From positions 28,422,628-28,486,627 of the forward strand of contig NC_088305.1 in NCBI RefSeq assembly GCF_032854445.1: a stretch of DNA of 64,000 bases, read 5' to 3'. Positions 23,101 to 32,400 of the stretch are shown in pieces; positions within the stretch are counted from its first letter, which is position 1; each line of letters begins with the position of its first letter. A program made the position numbers and the translations under genes. The notes below the pieces were generated by a model. That model was not told the origin of the DNA. It searched no databases and saw nothing but the letters and a program-made list of their open reading frames with translations. The DNA is from Liolophura sinensis (lineage: Eukaryota; Mollusca; Polyplacophora; Chitonida; Chitonidae).

Positions 23101-23262
23101 TGACGGGAAACCCTGAAGTTTATCGCGGAACAATTCGTATACATTATCATTGACTTCCTTGTACTTCATCCCGAGCTCTTCAAACATCAGCCTCACGAAC
23201 TCTCCCCTCCCTGGACCAACTAACTTTGGCCCGTGGTAGTATAGCTCCCATACGTCCGACAT
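19349..23262 (-). CDS. Cytosolic glutathione S-transferase, four exons, 228 aa
   Basis: Exons 23262-23076, 22755-22621, 20362-20209 and 19559-19349 join in frame (phases 1, 1, 2) from ATG to TAG, giving 228 residues, normal for a soluble GST. GSTs conjugate glutathione to electrophiles as cytosolic dimers. The N-terminal thioredoxin-like fold shows a candidate catalytic Tyr at 8 or 9 (WELYYHG), GPGRGEFVRL in helix 1, the cis-proline region LAPPM (55-59) and the glutathione gamma-glutamyl site QLSQTG (66-71). The helical C-terminal domain has the N-capping box TYVD (167-170) followed by IALLHVLRATEAQFP. The sequence is not an obvious Mu, Sigma or Pi member by eye and also recalls GSTs of protists and bacteria, so the class is left open. 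Confidence 0.92.
20155..20176 (+). repeat. (CA)n microsatellite
   Basis: About 11 CA dinucleotides followed by TATATATA, in GST intron 3 close to the exon 3 donor. Confidence 0.9.
20209..20362 (-). CDS. GST exon 3
   Basis: Residues 108-158: RLAFHGKNFYESYYTQQEET and then KPYIKVFIEKRMPKFLDHFE. The acceptor ATATTTTCAG lies only about 20 bases from the edge of the 17-bp minisatellite, so the branch point and upstream tract must lie in or beside the repeat. The donor is GTGAGT. Confidence 0.92.
20385..21640 (-). repeat. 17-bp minisatellite in GST intron 2
   Basis: About 1.25 kb of GACACTGACAACAAGCG-like 17-base units with interspersed variants (GACAAGATGATCCTGACAAC). Beyond 21300 it grades into AGGATACTTACAACAAGAGA and GATACTGATAACAAG forms. 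It begins about 20 bases upstream of the exon 3 acceptor. The frame of 348 codons read from it is a repeat artefact rich in Cys, Val and Leu. Confidence 0.95.
22245..22585 (-). mobile_element. SINE family B, near full length
   Basis: The minus strand reads from a tRNA-like head (GGTTGCCTAATGGTTCGAGC, GTCCGCCTCGAAG) through TGCTGCATCGCTTGGCGCTC to the tail CATATGACTGAAAAATTGTC and AAGTGCGACGTTAAGCCCC. It lies in GST intron 2, about 35 bases beyond the exon 2 donor. It is the most complete family B copy here, about 340 bases. Confidence 0.8.
22621..22755 (-). CDS. GST exon 2
   Basis: Residues 63-107, phase 1-1: GDFQLSQTGVICKYLGKKYG, then LYPDTEEDEWHAEQVLSTIM. It completes the glutathione-binding half and starts the helical domain. 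The acceptor is GTTGACAG and the donor GTACAT. Confidence 0.92.
22880..22990 (-). mobile_element. MITE A fragment in GST intron 1
   Basis: On the minus strand this holds ACCGGTAAAATACGGGCTC, TTTCAATTTACCTCAGTTAG and GGCTTTATTCTAACGATTC, the subterminal sequence of the TIR element best seen at 54010-54376. Only one end is present. Confidence 0.6.
23076..23262 (-). CDS. GST exon 1
   Basis: Residues 1-62 plus one base: MSDVWELYYHGPKLVGPGRG through LAPPMIKK. It ends at a GTATAA donor. The ATG at 23262 opens directly into the beta-1 strand of the thioredoxin-like fold, as in other GSTs, with no targeting peptide. Without splicing the frame continues into intron sequence (IIHLYTANT). Confidence 0.92.
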
Positions 23263-23509
23263 TCTGATTGGTCAGATTCTATTGGCATAAAAACCTACAA
23301 ACAATGAAACGGAACAAGAAATACAAACATTATACGTATTTCAGTTGTCTGTTGTTCAAATGAATTGGTTCCAAGAGGAGTTAATCACAAGTGTTATCGC
23401 CTGCCGGTAAAGTTATCACAAATTATCAAGTGCCAATGGGTAATGTTAGAACTATAGGTTTGTAATGATATATGGGTATACCTAAATGTGAAAGACATAC
23501 ACGTATATC

Positions 23510-23645
23510 AGATTTGACTGACTGATTGATTGATTGGTTGATTGTTGTTTAATCTCGTCAGAAATAAATCAATTATGATACGACGGTGGTCGCTTCACAG
23601 GGGAAAACGGTGTACCTAGAATAAACCACTGGCCTTTGGGAAGTA
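23510..23645 (-). mobile_element. SINE-like fragment
   Basis: TGATTGATTGGTTGATTGTTGTTTAATC followed by GATACGACGGTGGTCGCTTC and AGGGGAAAACGGTGTACC. It resembles the 3' half of tRNA SINEs with a TGATT-rich tail, and is related to but different from family A. Confidence 0.5.
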
Positions 23646-24444
23646 ACTTTTTTTTTCACGCGCCACGCCTCACGTCACGCGCAGTGCCTCCTCTCTCAGG
23701 GCTTGTGGGGCCTTGGTGACAATAAGGCATCGATGACCCTGGAGTTGCTATGTTCGTTGAAAACAACTTGTTTCCTCCAACACTGTGTATATATGCGTCA
23801 CAACTTCAAGTTTATCAATGCTATATCAAAGGTCGGTGGTTTACTCCTGTTTCTCCCACACATAGAACTGAATTCCATCGTATCTGAGAACAATCGAAGA
23901 GTGTGGCGTTCAACAACAGCATCCGCCGACTGGGTTAAATGTTTGTACAATACTAAATGTACATCTCCATCTCCAACGTGCTTCGCGTAAGGCGACATGC
24001 GTACAGTCTAGATCGATTACTATCATCAGGACCCCGAGAGCTATCATAATGCATAGTGGCCCTTGACTCTTAAAAATCCACTCAGGAAGTGAATTGTTAA
24101 GATGTTTTAGTCTTTCAACTGCCAGGGCATACAAGGCACGAGTTCAATGCAGGCCTTCGTCAAAGAATTATATTTTAAGAACTGTATTTTTAAATACAAT
24201 TTCCTTAATGAAAATGGGAATTTGACTTCGGCTGTTGTTTTATAGGTTATGTATCTATGCGTCGAAACAGGCATTCGTATACCAGCCGTCAACTTCGATG
24301 GACGTCCCAGGCCAATAATTTGTACTTTTGTTTTTACACGTGTTTCTGTAGCTCGCAGTGTGAAGAGATACATGCACCACAGGTAAACAAATTGGTACAT
24401 ATTTGCAGTGTAGGCACACAAAGGTGCCGTACACAAGGTACTCA

Positions 24445-25185
24445 TAAATGTGCCGCCAAAATTTGTTTTGTGCATGTGCCTGTTGTGTGCATGCGCTTGT
24501 TGTGTGCATGGACATGTGAGCATGGACTTGTTGTGTGCATGGACTTGTTTACATGTGTTTGTTGTTTGCATGAACTTTTTGTGCGCATGTGCTTGTTGTG
24601 TGCATGTGTTTGTTGTGAGCATGGACTTGTGTGCATGTGATTGTTGTGTGTATGTGATTGTTGTGTGCGTGGACTTGTTGTGTGCATGTGATTGTTGTGT
24701 GCATGTGTTTGCTGTGTGCATGGACTTGTGTGCATGTGTTTGTTGTGTGCATGTGTTTGTTGTGTGCATGTGCTTGTTGTGTGCATGTGCTTGCTGTGTG
24801 CATGGACTTGTGAGCATGGACTTGTTGTGTGCATGTGATTGTTGTGTGCATGGACTTGTGTGCATGTGTTTGTTGTGTGCATGTGTTTGTTGTGTGCATG
24901 TGCTTGCTGTGTGCATGGACTTGTGAGCATGGACTTGTTGTGTGCATGTGATTGTTGTGTGCATGGACTTGTGTACATGTGTTTGTTGTGTGCATGTGAT
25001 TGTTGTGTGCATGTGCTTGTTGTGTGCATGTGGTCGTTGTGTGCATGTGCTTGTTGTGTGTATGGACTTGTGTGCATGTGTTTGTTGTGTGCATGTGTTT
25101 GTTATGTGCATGTGCTTGTTGTGTGCATGTACTTGTTGTGTGCATGGACTTGTTGTGTGCATGGGCTTGTTGTGCACATCAAGTG
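24445..25185. repeat. 17-bp TGTGCATG minisatellite upstream of GST
   Basis: About 740 bases of CATGTGCTTGTTGTGTG-type units with GGACTTGT variants, starting 1.2 kb upstream of the GST start codon. Purine-pyrimidine alternation (TGTGTGCATGTG) is frequent. All frames of about 360, 211 and 198 codons read here on the minus strand (His/Thr-rich) and the Cys/Val-rich ones on the plus strand are repeat artefacts. Confidence 0.95.
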
Positions 25186-25299
25186 TGCGTTTCAACTAAG
25201 CGTCAACGAATTGTTTTAACGTGCTAGTATGTTAAATGTGATCAGAATACAGTATTTTGACTAATTCTACGCCAGTGACGTCTAATATATTGCACTTAA

Positions 25300-25450
25300 C
25301 ATCACTGCATTTTCTTTACCTAATTCTGCTAAAGCCATGGTGCTAGGTGTAATTTGCAAGTATTTAAGTATTTACATGAACAGAATAAAACCTTGACTGA
25401 GATAAATTGACAAGAGGCCGTATTTCACCGCTTACATGTGACCATTACCC
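25300..25450 (-). mobile_element. MITE A fragment
   Basis: The minus strand carries GGTGAAATACGGCCTCTTGT, CAATTTATCTCAGTCAAGGT and TTTATTCTGTTCATGTAAAT, the same subterminal sequence as at 54060-54120, 38815-38885 and 32535-32600. Confidence 0.65.
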
Positions 25451-25839
25451 AACTGGCACGCTATCGTCACTTCTGTCTCAAGACGTATGTCTTATGTACA
25501 TTACTCTTATAATATTGACCTGTTTTTCTCACTGATCAACTCTCAGGCCCACTACCAGTTAAATGTCTCTTAAAATAAGTTTAAGCTGTATCTACGAATG
25601 ACTATGAATAAACACGGACTGTCTCCACTCTTTTACTTTTGGAATAGCGTACGTTGAATACATAATTAATTAGAGTAACTTTAGTATGTGTATGTACGTT
25701 CTAATTGGGTTTTTTGGGAACTTGCCTTGCGATTATTGACATGGAACGTCCATCTTGGTTCATTTTTGGTATACGAATGTCTGTTTTGACACAGATTAAC
25801 AATTTTCATCATTTATTAAAAAAAGTTATTCGGTGTACA

Positions 25840-25925
25840 TATTCCGTGTCTTCTTGTGGCAGGGCGAGCCCTTGGGGTCAAAGTACAGAGTCAAAGTATC
25901 GTGCCGAAGACACCACTGTGCTGCT
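25840..25925 (-). mobile_element. SINE family B internal fragment
   Basis: GTCTTCTTGTGGCAGGGCGAGCC and CGTGCCGAAGACACCACTGT match the middle of the copy at 22245-22585 (TCTTCTTGTGGCAGGACGAG). Head and tail are not recognisable. Confidence 0.5.
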
Positions 25926-25929
25926 ATTT

Positions 25930-27480
25930 CTGCACAAAATACGACATAATGAGATAAGGTCTTGATCGTTCACGAAAAAGAACGACAGCTAACATGTGAG
26001 ACTACAGTGAAAATTACAAGACGTGATACACACGTGGCTGAGTCAAGCATTGAATGCGAGGGACGCCATATACAAGTATGCGCGTACACGCCTACGCACT
26101 ACGATGCTATTACCTCTATATGTCATTATTTAGGTCATCGGCATATTCTACGGCCGCACTAGGCCCATGTAACCAATCTACCGTCTTAATCTTGGGTTTT
26201 ATTCATCAGAAATAAGAAGAAATCTGCTTATGTAATACGTTCACCAGCAGCCCAGACTGTAAGTCGGTTGAACTAGGTTTGTACTACGACTGTAGACCTA
26301 CATAGCACCTAAGCACGTTAACGCTGCAGAATAGCTGGATAGCACCTGTTTCACTCGCCAGCTTAGTATATATCGTCCCTCCTAGTGACGAGCAAAATTT
26401 GAAAGGCCGTAGGACAAAGCTTCTTGCAAGGTCTCCTTTTAAACGCCTTGAACTTCCCAGTATCCACTGGGTAGAATATTAATCGTACTGTTTTAGGATG
26501 CACGTAGTAGTGTGGAGCATACACAGCTTGTTTATGATAACTGCTATTATAACCACATATCCCCACATCAGTCGTACAACAACATACCTGTTCGGCCCGC
26601 AACAACGAAAGTAAGCAAGGGAGATAACTCCTGCTAACATCCTCCACGCCCCAGTTTCCACATATCTTAATCCGTGGCGCGTGTCAACAAAAGGACGTCC
26701 TGAGTCGTCCCTAACCACACCTATTTCCATGACAACTGACAATAATTATTTCTATGGACATATGATGTGCTTAAAATAAGGCCGTAGATTTCTTTCTTTG
26801 CTTGCGATTAACCTCGTTTTTCAATGTATATTTATCTTAGCAGCATCGTGTTGAACAAAATTGTCAACTTCGATATCTACACAGTTTCAATGAAATCCCA
26901 AACGAGATAGATATCCCTAATTAACGACAACTATAAACTATATGTACCTGATTTGGATAACGATTACATTTTGGCGCTTAGATGATATATCCCTAGCGTG
27001 TTTGCCTTATCATTGAAAGGTGTTGATTGCTTCTCTCTGCAGGAATTTAGCCATCAAAACAGACATTCGGATAGCAGCATGTCATCCAGAATGGATGTTC
27101 CGTGCCAATGGCCAAATCCCGAAACCAGGTTTAACTGATAAAATTCAGAACAAAGTAAGTGTATAAAGTACAAAATTAGGACAGAATTATTCAAACAGGA
27201 CCAGTCAGGCGTTTTCAATTATTTGGAAAATGCAAAGAATGTTTTAGGCGAGCAAATGAAGTTAGCTTTCAATTGGTATACCATCCATCATTTTTTTTTA
27301 CACATTCTTTGTTCTTTAGTGGTTTGTGTTGTACGTTTTTTATGTCCATGATAATTGTCAATTTGTAAATTCTTCACTGTCTCTTAGCATATGACCTTAT
27401 AGATCTCCATAGAGCAGGGAATTCAGTGGAGCCAAATATTGGGCAATATAAAAATGACAGCATGCCATTTAATTCCGGAA
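25930..27480. other. Intergenic or intronic region, no gene recognised
   Basis: A minus-strand open frame at 26742-26479 (MSVVMEIGVVRDDSGRPFVD...) ends near a possible donor (CGAACAG|GTATGT at about 26585). It has no recognised motif and no upstream partner. Any missing 3' exons of the Ig gene should lie in 23.3-29.2 kb but were not found by eye. Confidence 0.4.
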
Positions 27481-27519
27481 TTCTCACGCGATATAAAAGA
27501 CTATACAAAAGATTACAGC

Positions 27520-28190
27520 ATAGAGAGTAAGGTCAGAGGTGCAGCGACGACAGTGTGATAGATGGCAAATGGTCACACGTAACCGGTGAAATACGGCTAC
27601 AGCATAGACAGTAAACCCAGAACAGCGACGACAGTGTGATAGCTGGCAAATGGTCACCCTTAACCGGTGAAATACGGCTACGACATGGAGAGTAAAACCA
27701 GAGCAGCAACGACAGTGTGATAGATGGCAAATGGTCACCCATAACCGGTGAAATACGGCTACAGCATAGACAGTAAAACCAGAGCAGTGACGACAGTGTG
27801 ATAGCTGGCAAATGGTCACCCTTAACCGGTGAAATACGGCTACGACATGGAGAGTAAAACCAGAGCAGCAACGACAGTGTGATAGCTGGCAAATGGTCAC
27901 ACGTAACCGGTGAAATACAGCTACAGCATAGAGAGTAAACCCAGAGCAGCGACGACAGTGTGATAGCTGGCAAATGGTCGCACGTAACCGGTGAAATGGA
28001 GCTACAGCATAGACAGTAAACCCAGAGCAGCGACGACAGTGTGATAGCTGGCAAATGGTCACACGTAATCGGTGAAATACAGCTACAGCATAGACAGTAA
28101 ACCCAGAGCAGTGACGACAGTGTGATAGCTGGCAAATGGTCACACGTAACCGGTGAAATACAGCTACAGCATAGACAGTAAACCCAGAGT
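27520..28190 (+). repeat. 81-bp tandem array made of MITE A ends
   Basis: About eight copies of an 81-base unit: AGCATAGACAGTAAACCCAG, AGCAGCGACGACAGTGTGAT, AGCTGGCAAATGGTCACACG and TAACCGGTGAAATACGGC. The same sequence forms the terminal inverted repeats of the element at 54010-54376 and occurs singly at 38758-38830. Since 81 is divisible by 27 codons, two minus-strand frames of about 220 codons stay open; they are not genes. Confidence 0.92.
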
Positions 28191-28425
28191 CCTTTCACTC
28201 GATGTTATGTACACTGATAACACAAGCCAGTCAAGGTAAGGCATTATGATATTTATGATGACTGCAACGTACAAGGCTACGTCACGTTAATGACGTTCAT
28301 AACGTCTATCCTGTGACGTGGACGGTTCCTAGCGCCAAATCTTTGTCTTCTGTCGGGCCGGACACGACACACCTATAAAACCCGGAATCTGCGGAGCGGT
28401 AACCTTTGAAAGAGAAGAAGATTTA

Positions 28426-28556
28426 AATACACTGACAATAGTGCAAGGGTTAATACACTAACAATAGTGCAAGGGTTAATACACTGACAACAGTGCAAGG
28501 GTTAATATACTGACAATAGTGCAAGGGTTAATACACTGACAACAGTGCAAGGGATC
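28426..28556 (+). repeat. 26-bp minisatellite, five copies
   Basis: Five copies of TTAATACACTGACAATAGTG plus CAAGGG, alternating between ACAATAG and ACAACAG variants. Confidence 0.9.
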
Positions 28557-28924
28557 GTTAAAGGATACATGAAAGGAACTCTAAATCAAAGAGTAGAGTC
28601 TGTAATGTTACGTATCACCGACTAAAGGCAATTTTATAGATAGCTAAATATAGGCGAATCGCTAAAAGAAATGGACCATAGGGGAATGAGTGAAATCCGT
28701 ATCCAAATCGTGTACAATGCTAGTATATAAGTTGCGCTTTGATTACAACTGTTCATATAAGCAACGTGGCGATCTATTCCAGCTCGATGAATATACAGTC
28801 CCTAGACCAGGGTTAAGCGGAATTAGACACAGTTTCTGTTCCCAGTTACCCTAACACACAGCTTCTTTTCTCATTTACAGTCGACACAAAAAGATATCTA
28901 AAAACCAGGGGTTTATCATATCAT

Positions 28925-29270
28925 ATTACGCCAGGACGAGAGATTTACTTCTGAGGGTTAGAGGGTACAGCGAGGTGTTATTATATTACGTCAGGCAAGC
29001 AACTTACTCCTGAGAGTTAGAGGGTACCATGAAGTGTTATCATACTACGTCAGGCGAGCAACTTACTCCTGAGAGTTAGAGGGTACCATGAGGTGTTATC
29101 ATACTACGTCAGGCAAGCAACTTACTCCTGAGAGCTAGAGGGTACCATGAGGTGTTATCATACTACGTCAGGCAAGCAACTTACTCCTGAGAGTTAGAGG
29201 GTACCATGAGGTGTTATCATACTACGTCAACCAAGCAACTTACTCCTGAGAGTTAGAGGGTACCATGAAG
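28925..29270 (-). repeat. 59-bp minisatellite overlapping the Ig exon donor
   Basis: About five and a half copies of a 59-base unit containing, on the minus strand, GGTACCCTCTAACTCTCAGG, then AGTAAGTTGC and TGACGTAGTATGATAACACC. The copy nearest the exon includes the last coding bases and the 5' splice site of Ig exon 2. Four further copies keep an intact AG-GAGTAAGT donor; the leftmost is degenerate. Confidence 0.93.
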
Positions 29271-29498
29271 TATAATCTCCAGGTATGAGACTGACTGAGA
29301 TACCCTCCAGCCCTGGTGTCACGCTGAGGCCGCGGCTGATCGTGTGAAACTCCCCGCTGTTGGTGTGCCGTCTCTCCCAGCGCGCGAACATCGGATGAAC
29401 GATGAGGTCGTAGCCAGGGATGGCGCAATTTAACCTCAACATCCTGCCCACCGTGGCGGTCACTGGTGATCTGTCGACATGAACCTCCACCTGGGCGC
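29244..29498 (-). CDS. Ig gene exon 2: Ig-like domain
   Basis: The acceptor CTTATACACAG and the donor GTAAGT give residues 17-101. It shows V-set/I-set features: VTATVGRMLRLNC (B strand Cys), FARWERR (C strand Trp) and ISVSLIPGDYTSWYPLTLR (D/E strands). It is GC-rich compared with the flanking repeats, consistent with a coding exon. Confidence 0.8.
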
Positions 29499-32400
29499 CT
29501 GTGTATAAGGGGAGACAACTGTCAGATCTTTCTACACAGTTCATGCAATGACTTGTTCACGGGTTTCAGTAGTAAGTTCATGGTAATTTTCTTGGAAATA
29601 TGAAGTCATGCAGTTTAGACAAGAACGTGTTTTACTGCTTTTTTAAACTGAACACTTAGACTGCCTCAATTCGTACGCCTATATGTAGCCAAAGCGTCGG
29701 CGAAGGGGTATATTTTGGTTTATTCACTGCAAAGACATCGTGTCTAGATGGTGTGTGTCTCAAGCTCTATCTCACTGACGTCTTGTGTCAGGAGATCGAG
29801 TCCTTAGGTAACAGAAGATCTGTGTTATTTCCTTTAGGTTCTACCTGGTTCTTGGTTCTATCTGGTTCTTGGTTCAACCTGGTTCTTGGTTCTACTTGGT
29901 TCAACCTGGTTCAGCCCGGTTCTTGGTTCTTTGTTCTATGTGGCTCTTGGTTCTACCTGGTTCTTGGTTCGGCCTGGTTTTTGATTCTACGTAGTTCTTA
30001 GTTTTACAGTTCTACCTGGTTATTATTTCTACGTAGTTCTTAGTTCTACGTAATTCTTAGTTTTACCTAGTTCCTTGTTCTACAGTTCTACCTGGTTATT
30101 AGTTCTACAGTTCTACCTAGTTCTTAGTTCTACCTGGTTCTTGGCTCTACCTGGTTCTTGATTCTACCTGGTTCTTAGTTCTACAGTTCTACCTATTTTT
30201 TAGCTCTACCTGGTTCTTAGTTCCACCTAGTTCTTAGTTCTGCCTGATTCTTAGCTCTACCTGGCTCTTGGCTCTACCTGGTTCTTAGTTCTACAGTTCT
30301 ATCTGGTTTTTAGTTCTACCTGGTTCTTAGTTCAACCTGGTTCTTAGTTCTACCTGGTTCTTGGCTCTACCTGATTCTTGGTTCTACCTGATTGTTAGTT
30401 TTACCTGGTTCTTGATTTTACCTGGTTCTTGGTTCTATGTGGTTCTACGTGGTTCTTGGTTCCACCTGGTTCTTGGATCTACATGGTTCTTCATCTTACC
30501 TGGTTCTTAGTTCTACCTGTTTTTTGGTTCTGCCTGGTTCTTGATTCTACCTGTTTTTTTGTTCTACGTGGTTCTTGATTCTACCTGTTTTTTTGTTCTA
30601 TCTGGTTCTTGCCTCTACCTGGTTCTTGGTTCTACCTGGTTCTTAGTTGTACGCGGTTGTTGGTTCTACCTGGTTACTAGTTCTGAGTGGTTCTTGATTC
30701 TACCTGTTTTTTTGTTCTATCTGGTTCTTGGCTCTACCTGGTTCTTGGTTCTACCTGGTTCTTAGTTCTACGTGGTTTTTGGTTCTACCTGGTTACTAGT
30801 TCTACGTGGCTCTTGTTCTACCTGGTTCTTGACTCCACCTGGTTCTTGGTTCTACCTGGTTATTAGTTCTACAGTTATACGTGGTTCTTAGTTCTACGTG
30901 GTTGATTCTACCTGGTTTTTTTGTTCTATGTGGTTCTTGGCTCTACCTGATTCTTGGTTCTACCGGGTTCTTAGTTCTACGTGGTTTTTGGTTCTACCTG
31001 GTTCTTAGTTCTACCTGGTTCTTAGTTCTACCTGGTTACTAGTTCTACGTGGTTCTTGTTCTACCTGGTTCTTGGTTCTGTATTGTTCTTGGCTCTACCT
31101 GGTCCTTGGCTCCACCTGGTTCTTGGTTCTACCTGTTTCTTGGTTCCACCTGGTTCTTAGTTCTACCTGGTTTTTGGTTCTACCTGGGTCTTGGTTCTGC
31201 CTGGTTCTTGGTTCTACCTGGTTCTTGGTTCTACCTGGTTCTTGGTTCTACTTGGTTTTTAGTTGTGGTTCTACGTGGTTCTGGAATCTTTGTGGTTTTG
31301 GGTTCTACCTGGTTCTTGGTTCTACCTAATTCTTGATTCTGCCTGGTTCTTAGTTCTACAGCTCTACCTGGTTCATAGTTTTACCTTGTTCTTAGCTCTA
31401 CCTAGTTCCTAGTTCCTCGTCCCATGTTTTACCTGGTTCTTGGTTCTTGCTTCTACGTGGTTCTTGCTTCTGTGTGGTTCTTGGTTCTACCTGGTTCTTA
31501 GTTCTACATGGTCCTTGGCTCTACCTGGTTCTTAGTTCTACAGTTCTACCTGGTTCATAGTTCTACCTAGTTCTTACTTCTACCTGCTTCTTAGTTCTAC
31601 CTGCTTCTTAGTTCTACCTGGTTCTTGGCTCTTCCTGGTTCTTGGTTCTACCATGTCATTGGTTCTACCTGGTTCTATGTGGTTCTTGGCTCTTCCTGGT
31701 TCTTGGTTCTACCATGTCATTGGTTCTACCTGGTTCTATGTGGTTCTTGGTTCTACCTGGTTCTTGGTTCTTCCTGGTTCTTGATTCTACCTGGTTCTTC
31801 TCATAAAGGACCTTCTCATAAACCCGACCGTACTCACACAAGTAATTTATTCAGGAAGAACGTAAACATTAACCAGACAAACAAATGCTTGCCTATGAAT
31901 ATCAAATTCTAAAACCTTAAAGACTTGACTGAAGTGATATGTGCTACCATTAGTGACATCAGAGGAGACCCTGATCTAATAAACTTTTGATTTGCTGATT
32001 TATACCTTAATCCTTTTTAACTTCTACCTGTTCAAATGTAACTACATTGTACATGTAGTATCTGGCAACATTTTGCACCCGCATAAATCTTTGATGAAAA
32101 ACATACCTACACGGTGACATGAACACACCAGTCATAACATAATTAAGACAGTATAGAGAGTACAATCAAGAGCAACGACGACAGTGTGACAAACGAACAG
32201 TATAGAGAGTAAAACCAGAGCTGCAACAACAGTGTGACAGACGTACGGTATAGAGAGTAAAACCAGAGCAGCGACGACAGTGTGACAGACGTACAGTATA
32301 GAGAGTAAAACCAGAGCTGCAACAACAGTGTGACAGACGTACAGTATAGAGAATAAAACCAGAGCAGCGACGACAGTGCGACAGACATACGGTATAGAGA

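Noticed and set aside
24107-25195. Minus-strand open frame of 362 codons with His/Thr/Gln/Cys repeats
   Set aside because: Produced by the TGTGCATG minisatellite; all three frames and the opposite strand are also open. Repeat number, not selection, explains it.
26479-26742. Minus-strand frame MSVVMEIGVVRDDSGRPFVD as an exon of the Ig gene
   Set aside because: It lacks an Ig cysteine pattern, its upstream acceptor is doubtful and the phase link to the Ig exon could not be shown.
27484-28198. Two overlapping open frames of about 220 codons
   Set aside because: The 81-bp unit is a multiple of three, so frames stay open; the DNA is transposon-end sequence found singly elsewhere.
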